Source: Streptomyces fuscichromogenes (GTDB lineage: Bacteria; Actinomycetota; Actinomycetes; Streptomycetales; Streptomycetaceae). Taken from it: a stretch of 64,000 nucleotides of DNA. Positions within the stretch are counted from its first letter, which is position 1; each line of letters begins with the position of its first letter. Both the position numbers and the translations under genes were made by a program. Positions 18,436 through 28,735 of this stretch are shown here, piece after piece. The stretch is taken from contig NZ_BMML01000018.1 of assembly GCF_014645815.1 (NCBI RefSeq), forward strand, positions 1 through 64,000. Direction: 5' to 3'. The notes beneath the pieces are model-generated. The model searched no databases and was not told the DNA's origin. It saw nothing but the letters and a program-made list of their open reading frames with translations.

Positions 18436-19715
18436 ACGACCTCTTCGCCCGCCACCGCCAGGTCCTGCCCGACTGGCTTGCGCTCTACTACGACGAGCCG
18501 CTGGAGATCACGCACGGCGAGGGCCGGCACGTCTGGGACGCCGACGGCAACCGCTACCTGGACTTCTTCGGCGGCATCCTCACCACGATGACCGCGCACG
18601 CGCTGCCCGAGGTGACGAAGGCGGTGAGCGAGCAGGCCGGCCGGATCATCCACTCCTCCACGCTCTACCTCAACCGCCCCATGGTCGAACTCGCCGAGCG
18701 CATCGCACAGTTGAGCGGCATCCCGGACGCCCGGGTCTTCTTCACCACCTCCGGCACCGAGGCCAACGACACCGCGCTGCTGCTCGCCACGACCTACCGC
18801 CGGACCAACACGATCCTGGCGATGCGCAACAGCTACCACGGCCGCTCCTTCAGCTCGGTCGGCATCACCGGCAACAAGGGCTGGTCCCCGACCTCCCTGT
18901 CCCCGCTGCAGACGCTGTACGTGCACGGCGGCGTCCGCACCCGCGGCCCGTTCGCCGAGCTGAACGACCGCGACTTCATCGCGGCCTGCGTCGACGACCT
19001 GCGCGACCTCCTCGGCCACACCCGGGCGCCGGCCGCGCTGATCGCCGAGCCCATCCAGGGCGTCGGCGGCTTCACCTCCCCGCCCGACGGCCTGTACGCG
19101 GCCTTCCGCAAGGTCCTCCAGGAGCAGGGCATCCTCTGGATCGCCGACGAGGTGCAGACCGGCTGGGGCCGCACCGGCGAGCACTTCTGGGGCTGGCAGG
19201 CACACGGCCAGAGCGGCCCGCCGGACATCCTCACCTTCGCCAAGGGTATCGGCAACGGCAGTTCCATCGGCGGTGTGGTGGCCCGCTCCGAGATCATGAA
19301 CTGCCTGGACTCCAACAGCATCTCGACGTTCGGCGGCACCCAGATCACCATGGCCGCGGGCCTCGCCAACCTGTCGTACCTCCTGGAACACGACCTCCAG
19401 GGCAACGCCCGCCGCGTCGGCGGCCTCCTCATCGAACGCCTCCGCGCGGTCGCCGCCCAACTGCCCGGCGTCCGCGAGGTGCGCGGCCGCGGTCTGATGA
19501 TCGGCATCGAGCTGGTCAAGCCCGGCACCGACGAGGCCGACCCCAAGTCCGCCTCGGCCGTCCTGGAGGCGGCCCGGGAAGGCGGCCTCCTGATCGGCAA
19601 GGGCGGCGGCCACAACACCAGCGCCCTGCGCATCGCCCCGCCACTGTCCCTGACGGTGGCGGAGGCGGAGGAGGGCGCGGCGATTCTCGAACAGGCGCTG
19701 CGGAGCGCCTACTAG
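18432..19715 (+). CDS. Class III PLP aminotransferase (beta-alanine/omega-amino acid type)
   Basis: The enzyme has 427 residues from GTG 18432, which overlaps the upstream stop. Class-III features include FFTTSGTEANDTALL (phosphate cup), NSYHGRSFSS (ring-stacking Tyr-His), WIADEVQTGWGRTG (Asp to the PLP nitrogen) and FAKGIGNGSSIGG, with the Schiff-base Lys. It belongs to the AGXT2/beta-alanine-pyruvate-like subgroup. In this cluster it probably converts beta-alanine (or beta-aminoisobutyrate) to the semialdehyde after carbamoyl hydrolysis. A 30-nt inverted repeat lies downstream. Confidence 0.88.
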   Translation: MNDLFARHRQVLPDWLALYYDEPLEITHGEGRHVWDADGNRYLDFFGGILTTMTAHALPEVTKAVSEQAGRIIHSSTLYLNRPMVELAERIAQLSGIPDARVFFTTSGTEANDTALLLATTYRRTNTILAMRNSYHGRSFSSVGITGNKGWSPTSLSPLQTLYVHGGVRTRGPFAELNDRDFIAACVDDLRDLLGHTRAPAALIAEPIQGVGGFTSPPDGLYAAFRKVLQEQGILWIADEVQTGWGRTGEHFWGWQAHGQSGPPDILTFAKGIGNGSSIGGVVARSEIMNCLDSNSISTFGGTQITMAAGLANLSYLLEHDLQGNARRVGGLLIERLRAVAAQLPGVREVRGRGLMIGIELVKPGTDEADPKSASAVLEAAREGGLLIGKGGGHNTSALRIAPPLSLTVAEAEEGAAILEQALRSAY

Positions 19716-19749
19716 GCGCTCTGCCGTGTGTCGACTGCGGCGCCGTCGT

Positions 19750-19836
19750 GGCTGGTCGCGCAGTTCCCCGCGCCCCTGACGGGGCGCTGGTGCAGCCCCC
19801 TGGCTTTCAGGGGCGCGGGGCACTGCGCGACCAGCC
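19750..19836. repeat. Inverted pair of dispersed Streptomyces element (copy 3): 30-nt arms
   Basis: The arm at 19750-19779 (GGCTGGTCGCGCAGTTCCCC...) and the reverse complement of 19807-19836 match at 29 of 30 positions. They enclose a 27-bp loop that contains its own GGGGCGC/GCAGCCCC half-hairpin. It follows the aminotransferase stop and precedes pucR. The transcript would form a very stable stem, probably a terminator that separates the regulator from the upstream pair. Confidence 0.8.
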
Positions 19837-19890
19837 CCCACCGGCCCGCAGTCTCCGAACGCACCGAACCCGACCAAGGGACCACGCAAG

Positions 19891-21471
19891 ATGACCGCCA
19901 CTTGGGATCCCCCGAACACCACAGACCCCATACTGTCGGTCCGTCAGATCCTCGCCCTGGAAAGGGTCCTCGCCGGCGACCCCGAGGTGGTCGCCGGCTC
20001 CGCCCACCTCGACCGCCCCGTCCGCTGGGTGCATGTCGCGGAGGCCCCCGACGTCGGCGTCATGCTCACCGGCGGGGAGATGGTCCTCACCACCGGCGTC
20101 CTGCTCGCCGGCGACGAGCACAAGCAGGCCGAGTACATCCAGTCCCTGCACCGGGCCGAGGCCGCCGCGGTCGTCCTCGGCCTCGGCCGCGCCTTCCCCG
20201 CTCCCCCCGACGCCATGCGCCGCGCAGCGGACCGCTGCGGCCTCCCGTTGGTGGTCCTGCACCGCCCCTTCCCCTTCGCCGAACTGACCGAGGAGGTCCA
20301 GTCCCGCCTGGTCCGGCGGAAGTTCGCCGCCGTCAGCCTCTCCGAGTCGGTCCGTACCGCCCTCACCGGCCTGATCACGGCCGGCGCCCCTCTGCAACGG
20401 CTCCTCGACGAAGTCGCCGTGCACAGCGGCTGCCCCGTCGTCGTCACCAACCTCGCACACCGGGTCCTCGCCACCGCGGGGGAGCGCTCGGCGGTGGACG
20501 ACGTGCTCCGCGACTGGGAGCGCATCGCGCGCCAGGCCGGCGGCAGCGCGGGCGACGGCTGGATCCGCGCCGAACTGGGCGGCCGAGGAGAGCGCTGGGG
20601 CCAGATCATGCTCTGCGGCCACCGCGGCGACACCGCCACCGGCCGGCTGCTCGCCGACCGCGCCGCCGAAGCTCTCGTGCTGCACCGCATGCTCGGCGGC
20701 GGCTCCGCCCACACCTGGGAGGAGCAGTCCGCACAGAGCCTGTTGACCGACCTGGTCTCCGGGGTCGTACCGGCCCGCCAACTGCTGCCCAGGGCGCGGG
20801 CGGCCGGACTCCCCGTCAACCGGCGGACCTTCGTCCCGCTCGTCGTACGGGATGCCGAACCGGCCCAACTGGAGCGGATCCTGCGCCTGCTGGGCCTGCC
20901 CGGACTCGTCGCCGAACTCACCGAGCGCACCACCGCGGTCCTCCTCAGCCTCGCCCGTGACCAGGACGCCGCCGCGCTCGCCGCGCACTTCGCGGCCCGG
21001 CTGCACGACGAGTCGGCGGGGCCCCGGACGGTGGTCGCCGCCGCGGGCGCCCGGACCGTCTGGGACGACGTGCCCGTGGGCCTGCGCGAGGCCCAGCACG
21101 TCGCGGACGCGGTCGCCGACACCGCCGCCGCCCTCGACCTCCCCACCGTCGTACGCCTCAAGGACGTCCACCTGCGCGGCCTGGTCCGGCTGCTGCGGGA
21201 CGACCCGCACGTCCAGTCCTTCGCCGAGCGCGAGCTGGACGGACTGCTGTGCGGGAACGGCACCGACCAGGACCTGCTCGGCGTGTTGCGGACCTACCTC
21301 GCCACCGGCCGCAACAAGTCCCGCACCGCCCAGCTCCACCACGTCTCCCGGCCCGCGCTGTACCGCAGGCTGGAGGCGATACAGACCCGGCTCGGCGTCG
21401 ACCTCGACGACTTCGAGCAGGCGGCCTCCGTGCACATCGCACTCCTCGCGCACGACGCGCAACAACAGTGA
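19891..21471 (+). CDS. PucR-family transcriptional regulator
   Basis: This 526-residue protein has an N-terminal purine-catabolism (PucR) sensor domain (~14-135, including LSVRQILAL and VHVAEAPDVGVML), a GGDEF-derived middle region (~290-400), and a C-terminal PucR HTH (~455-515, DLLGVLRTYLATGRNKSRTAQLHHVSRPALYRRL). Members respond to purine- or pyrimidine-type nitrogen sources. Its position between the two carbamoyl hydrolase genes makes it the likely local regulator of the catabolic cluster. Its ATG lies 55 bp past the inverted repeat. Confidence 0.9.
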   Translation: MTATWDPPNTTDPILSVRQILALERVLAGDPEVVAGSAHLDRPVRWVHVAEAPDVGVMLTGGEMVLTTGVLLAGDEHKQAEYIQSLHRAEAAAVVLGLGRAFPAPPDAMRRAADRCGLPLVVLHRPFPFAELTEEVQSRLVRRKFAAVSLSESVRTALTGLITAGAPLQRLLDEVAVHSGCPVVVTNLAHRVLATAGERSAVDDVLRDWERIARQAGGSAGDGWIRAELGGRGERWGQIMLCGHRGDTATGRLLADRAAEALVLHRMLGGGSAHTWEEQSAQSLLTDLVSGVVPARQLLPRARAAGLPVNRRTFVPLVVRDAEPAQLERILRLLGLPGLVAELTERTTAVLLSLARDQDAAALAAHFAARLHDESAGPRTVVAAAGARTVWDDVPVGLREAQHVADAVADTAAALDLPTVVRLKDVHLRGLVRLLRDDPHVQSFAERELDGLLCGNGTDQDLLGVLRTYLATGRNKSRTAQLHHVSRPALYRRLEAIQTRLGVDLDDFEQAASVHIALLAHDAQQQ

Positions 21472-21641
21472 AACCTGTGACGACCTGGGAAAACGGCGGT
21501 GAAACATGGGCCAGCGGCAGCGTGACACGGTGGCACGCCGGGCGCTCGCAGACGTGACACGTTGGCACTCAGAGCTCGCTTTCGGACTTTCTAGGCTCCT
21601 CGCACATCGAGCGACACACGCCCGAGCGACCGGAGGTCCCG

Positions 21642-22484
<843 letters not shown>

Positions 22485-22498
22485 AACCCACGTCGACC

Positions 22499-22536
22499 GC
22501 GCCCCGCAAGGGGCGCGGGGAACTGCGCGACCAGCC
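22499..22536. repeat. Dispersed Streptomyces element (copy 4) with hairpin
   Basis: GCGCCCC-gcaa-GGGGCGC (22499-22516) is a perfect 7-bp stem, followed by GGGGAACTGCGCGACCAGCC. This is the same element as at 17364 and 19750, lying 12 bp after a stop codon. It may attenuate transcription between the hydrolase and hydA. Confidence 0.65.
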
Positions 22537-22581
22537 ACAGACGACCGGCACTTTCCCGACAACCGAACGGAGCGTGAACCC

Positions 22582-23985
22582 ATGGTCGGCCGCACTCTCA
22601 TCCGTGGCGGACTCGTCATCACCGCGTCCGACGAGATCCACGCCGACGTCCTGATCGAGGACGGCCGCATCGCCGCCCTCGCGGCGACCGGCACCCCCGC
22701 CGCCGAGGCCTTCACCGCCGAACGCACCATCGACGCCACCGGCAAGTACGTCATCCCGGGCGGCGTCGACGCCCACACCCACATGGAGCTGCCGTTCGGC
22801 GGCACCTTCGCCTCCGACACCTTCGAGACCGGCACCCGGGCCGCCGCCTGGGGCGGTACGACGACCATCGTCGACTTCGCCGTGCAGAGCGTCGGCCACA
22901 GTCTGCGCGAGGGCCTGGACACCTGGCACGCCAAGGCCGAGGGCAACTGCGCCATCGACTACGGCTTCCACATGATCGTCTCCGATGTGCACCAGGAGAC
23001 GCTCAAGGAGATGGACCTGCTGGTCGAGGAGGGGGTGACCTCCTTCAAGCAGTTCATGGCCTACCCCGGCGTCTTCTACTCCGACGACGGCCAGATCCTG
23101 CGCGCCATGCAGCGCTCCGCCGAGAACGGCGGCCTGATCATGATGCACGCCGAGAACGGCATCGCCATCGACGTGCTGGTGGAACAGGCGCTGGCGCGCG
23201 GGGAGACCGACCCCCGCTACCACGGGGAGGTCCGCAAGGCGCTCCTGGAAGCCGAGGCCACCCACCGCGCCATCAGGCTCGCCCAGGTCGCCGGCGCCCC
23301 CCTCTACGTCGTGCACGTCTCGGCGATGGAGGCGGTCGCCGAACTCGCGCGGGCCCGTGACGAGGGCCTCCCCGTCTTCGGCGAGACCTGCCCGCAGTAC
23401 CTCTTCCTGTCCACCGACAACCTCGCCGAGCCCGACTTCGAGGGCTCGAAGTACGTGTGCAGCACACCCCTGCGCCCTAAGGAGCACCAGGCCAAGCTCT
23501 GGCAGGGCCTCAGGACCAACGACCTCCAGGTCGTCTCCACCGACCACTGCCCCTTCTGCTTCGTCGGCCAGAAGGAGCTGGGCCGGGGCGACTTCTCGAA
23601 GATCCCCAACGGCCTGCCCGGCGTCGAGAACCGGATGGACCTGCTCCACCAGGCCGTCGTCGACGGGCACATCTCGCGCCGCCGCTGGATCGAGATCGCC
23701 TGTGCCACCCCGGCCCGGATGTTCGGCATGTATCCGAAGAAGGGCACCATCACCCCGGGCGCCGACGCGGACGTCGTCATCTACGACCCGCACGCCGAGC
23801 AGGTCGTCTCCGCCGTGACCCACCACATGAACGTCGACTACTCGGCGTACGAGGGCAGACGCCTCACCGGTCGGGTCGAGACGGTCCTCTCGCGGGGCGT
23901 ACCCGTCATCACCGAGCGGGAGTACACCGGACGCGCCGGTCACGGCGTCTACACCCCGCGCTCCACCTGTCAGTACCTCAACTAG
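22582..23985 (+). CDS. hydA: Dihydropyrimidinase / hydantoinase
   Basis: The amidohydrolase has 467 residues. Binuclear zinc-site residues are present: His65 and His67 (DAHTHMEL), carboxylated Lys156 (SFKQFMAY), His189 (MMHAENG), the VVHVSA His, and Asp in VSTDHCPFCF. It opens 5,6-dihydrouracil, dihydrothymine or 5-substituted hydantoins to N-carbamoyl amino acids, which the flanking nitrilase-type enzymes then hydrolyse. It starts 97 bp after paralogue 2, and the ATG is preceded by GGAGCG. Length and motifs are standard, so the call is firm; physiological substrate preference is not determinable here. Confidence 0.94.
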   Translation: MVGRTLIRGGLVITASDEIHADVLIEDGRIAALAATGTPAAEAFTAERTIDATGKYVIPGGVDAHTHMELPFGGTFASDTFETGTRAAAWGGTTTIVDFAVQSVGHSLREGLDTWHAKAEGNCAIDYGFHMIVSDVHQETLKEMDLLVEEGVTSFKQFMAYPGVFYSDDGQILRAMQRSAENGGLIMMHAENGIAIDVLVEQALARGETDPRYHGEVRKALLEAEATHRAIRLAQVAGAPLYVVHVSAMEAVAELARARDEGLPVFGETCPQYLFLSTDNLAEPDFEGSKYVCSTPLRPKEHQAKLWQGLRTNDLQVVSTDHCPFCFVGQKELGRGDFSKIPNGLPGVENRMDLLHQAVVDGHISRRRWIEIACATPARMFGMYPKKGTITPGADADVVIYDPHAEQVVSAVTHHMNVDYSAYEGRRLTGRVETVLSRGVPVITEREYTGRAGHGVYTPRSTCQYLN

Positions 23986-23996
23986 GAGACGCGCCC

Positions 23997-25016
23997 ATGG
24001 ACTTCGGACTCGTCCTGCAGACCGACCCGCCGGCCTCCCGGGTCGTCAGCCTGATGAAGCGGGCCGAACGCAACGGCTTCCGCTACGGCTGGACCTTCGA
24101 CTCCGCCGTGCTCTGGCAGGAGCCGTTCGTGATCTACAGTCAGATCCTGGCCAACACCACGAAGTTGACGGTCGGGCCGATGGTCACCAACCCGGGCACC
24201 CGCACCTGGGAGGTCACCGCCTCCACCTTCGCCACCCTCAACGACATGTTCGGCAACCGCACGGTCTGCGGCATCGGCCGTGGTGACTCCGCGATGCGGG
24301 TGGCCGGCCGCAAGCCCAACACCCTCGCCCGGATCAGCGAGGCCATGAAGGTGATCCGGGCCCTCGGCAGCGGCGGCGAGGCCGATCTCGGCGGAACCGT
24401 CATCAAGTTCCCCTGGGTCAAGCCCGGCGCCGAACTCCCCGTCTGGATGGCCGCGTACGGCCCCAAGGCCCTGAAGATGACCGGTGAGGAGGCCGACGGG
24501 TTCATCCTCCAGCTCTCCGACCTCTACCTCACCGAGTACATGGTCAAGGCGGTGAAGGAGGCGGCCGTCGCCGCCGGACGCGACCCCTCCGAGGTCAGGA
24601 TCTGCGTCGCCGCCCCCGCCTACGTCACCGAGGACGACTCGCCCGAGGCCCTCGCCCACGCCCGCGACCAGTGCCGCTGGTTCGGCGGCATGGTCGGCAA
24701 CCACGTCGCCGACCTGGTCGCCAAGTACGGCGAGCACTCCGCCGCCGTACCCGACGAACTCACCGAATACATCAAGGCCCGCCAGGGGTACGACTACTCG
24801 CACCACGGGCGCAGCGGCAACCCCGACACCGAGTTCGTACCCGACGAGATCGTCGACCGGTTCTGCGTCATCGGCTCGGCGGACAAGCACATCGAGAAGC
24901 TGAACGCCCTGCGCGAGCTGGGCGTCGACCAGTTCGCCGTCTACGACATGCACGACGCCCAGGAGGCCACCATCGACGCCTACGGGACGAAGGTCATCCC
25001 GGCCGTCAACGGCTAG
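23997..25016 (+). CDS. Luciferase-like (LLM) flavin/F420-dependent oxidoreductase, TIGR03842-like
   Basis: This 339-residue TIM-barrel protein of the bacterial luciferase-like superfamily opens MDFGLVLQTDPPASRVV and continues TKLTVGPMVTNPGTRTWEV and GIGRGDSAMR, giving the beta-barrel phosphate-binding pattern of Mer-type F420 enzymes. Its start lies 11 bp after the hydA stop behind AGGAGACGC, so it belongs to the hydA operon. In this context it could perform the ring-reducing or another redox step for pyrimidine or hydantoin substrates, since no dihydropyrimidine dehydrogenase gene is visible in the window. That role is inference; F420 versus FMN use is undetermined. Confidence 0.85.
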   Translation: MDFGLVLQTDPPASRVVSLMKRAERNGFRYGWTFDSAVLWQEPFVIYSQILANTTKLTVGPMVTNPGTRTWEVTASTFATLNDMFGNRTVCGIGRGDSAMRVAGRKPNTLARISEAMKVIRALGSGGEADLGGTVIKFPWVKPGAELPVWMAAYGPKALKMTGEEADGFILQLSDLYLTEYMVKAVKEAAVAAGRDPSEVRICVAAPAYVTEDDSPEALAHARDQCRWFGGMVGNHVADLVAKYGEHSAAVPDELTEYIKARQGYDYSHHGRSGNPDTEFVPDEIVDRFCVIGSADKHIEKLNALRELGVDQFAVYDMHDAQEATIDAYGTKVIPAVNG

Positions 25017-25037
25017 TCCACTCCTGGCAGTTGGTCT

Positions 25038-25065
25038 CCCCCTTCCCGCCGTCCCGGGAAGGGGG
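25038..25065 (+). terminator. Strong hairpin after the LLM gene
   Basis: CCCCCTTCCC (25038-25047) and GGGAAGGGGG (25056-25065) pair perfectly over 10 bp around an 8-nt loop, 22 bases after the stop. There is no U-run. It probably attenuates transcription before the NCS1 transporter gene. Confidence 0.6.
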
Positions 25066-25146
25066 TCAGGGCGCACCCCACACGCGTACCCCCCCGCCCC
25101 GCCCGCACGGCCTCTCCCGTCCCACCTCACCCCGATTGGCCTGCCC

Positions 25147-26667
<1,521 letters not shown>

Positions 26668-26690
26668 GCGGGAGGCGCGGCGCGCGTACG

Positions 26691-26722
26691 AAGGGCAGCC
26701 GGTACGGCTACCGGCTGCCCTT
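26691..26722. terminator. Bidirectional terminator, 14-bp perfect stem
   Basis: AAGGGCAGCCGGTA (26691-26704) pairs perfectly with TACCGGCTGCCCTT (26709-26722) around a 4-nt loop. It lies between the convergent NCS1 and lipoprotein genes and physically contains the last codons and stop of the lipoprotein gene. Confidence 0.8.
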
Positions 26723-27391
26723 CAGCGCGGTCACCGCGGCCTTCGCCGCCTGGATGGCACCCTTGTTGATCACGTCCGTGCCGGGTGCCTTCTTGGACTC
26801 GAAGTCGCTGCCGTTGTAGGTGACGACCACCAGGGCGTTGGAGACCTGGGCCATCACCACGCCCTCACGGGTCTGCTGCTTGTCCTCGGTGGTGAGGTTC
26901 ACGACCGAGTAGCCGTTGTCGCCGAGGCCCGGCACGGCCCCGCCGCCGCTCTTCTCGGTGACCCGGTCCTTGTACTCCTTGGCGGCCGCCGCGTCCGTGT
27001 CCATGATCTCGAAGGAGACGTCGAGCCAGCGGTAGTCGTACCCCTTGAGCGCGTTCCAGGAGCAGGTACGGCGCAGCTTGGTGTCGGTGGAGGGGATCTC
27101 CTTGCCGGCCGTCTTCGCGCCCGGCACCAGTGACTTGACGGTGGCCACGGGGATACTGCCGCAGGGAGCGGGGGCGGCCGAGTACGTCTTGGCGGCGGCC
27201 GTCGAGGCGGACGACGTGGACGGGGCGTCGCTCCCCGACCCGCCGGCCGTCTGCTGGGCAGAGGTGTCACCGGAGGCGCTGGTGGACGTCGTCGTGTCCG
27301 GGCCCGACGCCATCACCCAGCCCGCACAGGCGAGTACGGCGACCGGCGTCAGGCGCGCGGTGAGGGCGAGCGGCAGTGGAAGAGAACGCAA
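26708..27391 (-). CDS. Putative DUF3558-like lipoprotein
   Basis: This 227-residue exported protein starts at a TTG at 27391; a later GTG (WVM segment) would remove the signal sequence. The signal segment ends in AVLAC, a weak lipobox, followed by a Ser/Thr/Ala-rich spacer (~35-75). The globular part carries two Cys (APCGS and RRTCSW) typical of DUF3558-like actinobacterial lipoproteins. Function unknown; surface or periplasm-like location inferred. Its last codons form half of the terminator stem shared with the convergent NCS1 gene. Two near-palindromic 17-bp direct repeats lie about 160-210 bp upstream. Confidence 0.7.
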   Translation of the reverse strand: MRSLPLPLALTARLTPVAVLACAGWVMASGPDTTTSTSASGDTSAQQTAGGSGSDAPSTSSASTAAAKTYSAAPAPCGSIPVATVKSLVPGAKTAGKEIPSTDTKLRRTCSWNALKGYDYRWLDVSFEIMDTDAAAAKEYKDRVTEKSGGGAVPGLGDNGYSVVNLTTEDKQQTREGVVMAQVSNALVVVTYNGSDFESKKAPGTDVINKGAIQAAKAAVTALKGSR

Positions 27392-27547
27392 GTCGCACTT
27401 CTCGCTGGGGGACGGTGTGCGGAGGAGTCCACACTGCGGACGGGACGCCAGTTTCACACGAGTCCCTGTGGGGCGGAAGTGGAATCGATGCCTTCCCTGT
27501 GGGCCGGGCCCGGCGCCCTGTTGACGGCGGCCGGGGGCCGTCCCCCT

Positions 27548-27597
27548 ACATCCGGAATGTCGTGCGTCCGGGGTCCCTGCACATCCGGAATGTCGTG
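27548..27597. repeat. Two direct copies of near-palindrome ACATCCGGAATGTCGTG
   Basis: Identical 17-mers occur at 27548-27564 and 27581-27597 (33 bp apart, about three helical turns). Each contains ACATcCGgAATGT, a 13-bp dyad with one mismatched pair. They sit in the 260-bp gap upstream of the minus-strand lipoprotein gene and downstream of the GlsB-like gene. Paired spacing suggests cooperative regulator binding. Confidence 0.55.
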
Positions 27598-27651
27598 ACT
27601 GCGGCCGGCCTTCGAGGGTGACCGGAGTCACCGTCACGCCGGTCCGGTGGC

Positions 27652-27921
27652 TCAGGCGCGCCGTGAGTTGCCGAACAGCAGCCGGTAGCCGATCAGCAGG
27701 ACCAGGGAGCCGCCGATCGCCGCGCCCCAGGTGTAGAGGTCGAAGAAGTGGTTCTCGACCGGGCGGTCGAGGAAGCGGGCGGAGAGCCAGCCGCCCACGA
27801 AGGCGCCCGCGACCCCGATGAGGGTGGTGCCGATCAGGCCGCCCGGGTCGCGGCCGGGCAGCAGGACCTTGGCGATCCCGCCGGCGAGGAGACCCAGGAC
27901 TATCCAGCCGATGATGCCCAC
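27652..27921 (-). CDS. GlsB/YeaQ/YmgE-family stress membrane protein
   Basis: This 89-residue protein has three predicted transmembrane segments and the Gly-rich motif LLAGGIAKVLLPGRDPGGLIGTT. This is the transglycosylase-associated (GlsB/YeaQ) family, linked with general or envelope stress but without known enzymology. It has a GTG start, with GGAGG nine bases upstream. A TTGCG-N6-CGCAA operator overlapping a TAAGCT -10 box lies about 50-70 bp upstream, matching the one before the LCP gene. Confidence 0.88.
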   Translation of the reverse strand: MGIIGWIVLGLLAGGIAKVLLPGRDPGGLIGTTLIGVAGAFVGGWLSARFLDRPVENHFFDLYTWGAAIGGSLVLLIGYRLLFGNSRRA

Positions 27922-27972
27922 GTTCGCTGTCCTCCAGTACGAATGCCGCGGAACGGGTACCGCTCCGCTGAA

Positions 27973-27994
27973 TTGCGTTGTTGCGCAAGCTTAT
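27973..27994 (-). promoter_or_regulatory. Predicted ArsR operator and -10 box for the GlsB-like gene
   Basis: Read on the minus strand, TAAGCT (27994-27989, with the last T shared) runs straight into TTGCG-CAACAA-CGCAA (27988-27973). The same 16-bp operator, with 14 of 16 identical bases and the same placement relative to a -10 box, occurs at 28653-28668. The ArsR gene lies between the two sites. Confidence 0.6.
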
Positions 27995-28169
27995 GAACGA
28001 CGGCGGCCGTCGGCGACGCCCGGCGTCGAGCCGTCGATGATCTGTCACCCGCTCATGACAATGCGGGGGATATGTGAAGGGCGTTGTGGAGAGGTCGTGT
28101 GGGGGCCGTGATCGCACGGCTACACTGAGTGGGCGACAGTGCGGAGACAGTGAGGGGAGGGAACGGGCT

Positions 28170-28532
28170 GTGGGGGAGGACATCGGGGGCTTCACGGACC
28201 CGTCCGACGGGGTGCTGTCGGAGGCGGCCGCGGTGTTCGGGCTGCTCGCATCACCGGCCAGGCTGCACATCATGTGGGCGCTCTCCCAGGGCGAGAGCGA
28301 TGTGACGTGCCTCGCGGACCGGGTCGGGGGTGCCCTGCCGGCGGTCAGCCAGCACCTGGCCAAGCTCAAGCTGGCCGGCCTGGTGCGGTCCCGGCGGGAG
28401 GGCCGGCGACAGGTCTACTACGTGGACGATCCGGACATCGTGACCGTGGTACGGGTCACCGTCGGACAGCTGACCGCGCGCTCGCACCAGGTCCCGGCGC
28501 CGGTGCGGCGGTTGTACGAGGCGGGCGCCTGA
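28170..28532 (+). CDS. ArsR-family winged-helix regulator
   Basis: The protein has 120 residues from GTG 28170, chosen because AGGGGAGGG lies about 9 bases upstream; an in-frame ATG at 28074 has no ribosome site. The winged helix spans ~20-100: VFGLLASPARLHIMWALSQGE, recognition helix AVSQHLAKLKLAGLV, and wing RREGRRQVYYVDD. One Cys (DVTCLADRV) is present, but the CxC metal pair of ArsR is absent, so it may sense metal through other residues, redox state, or no metal. Inverted repeats TTGCG-N6-CGCAA flank its locus upstream of the GlsB-like and LCP genes, the probable targets. Confidence 0.88.
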   Translation: MGEDIGGFTDPSDGVLSEAAAVFGLLASPARLHIMWALSQGESDVTCLADRVGGALPAVSQHLAKLKLAGLVRSRREGRRQVYYVDDPDIVTVVRVTVGQLTARSHQVPAPVRRLYEAGA

Positions 28533-28647
28533 CCGCTCGGACCCGGGCCGGAGCGCGGGGTGCGACGGCAGATGTGTCCGTGAGGTTTCATGAGATCCCT
28601 CACCTGTGAATTGGAGTGGGGTCTGTGCTGCGGGGGCTATGGATTTG

Positions 28648-28668
28648 TTAGATTGCGCAATCACGCAA
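28648..28668 (+). promoter_or_regulatory. Predicted -10 box and ArsR operator for the LCP gene
   Basis: TTAGAT(T) at 28648-28654 overlaps TTGCG-CAATCA-CGCAA (28653-28668), about 70-90 bp upstream of the LCP ATG. It has the same sequence and geometry as 27973-27994. Binding here would cover the transcription start, so repression is expected. Confidence 0.6.
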
Positions 28669-28735
28669 CCCGAACGGGCCCACCTCGTGCCCGACCGTGC
28701 CCGCAGACGGACCCGACCGTTCATGGGAGTGGAAG

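Noticed and set aside
27973-28668. Treating TTGCGCAA as a simple 8-bp palindrome
   Set aside because: The 16-bp TTGCG-N6-CGCAA pattern explains both sites better, including the shared spacer bases and identical position next to -10 boxes.
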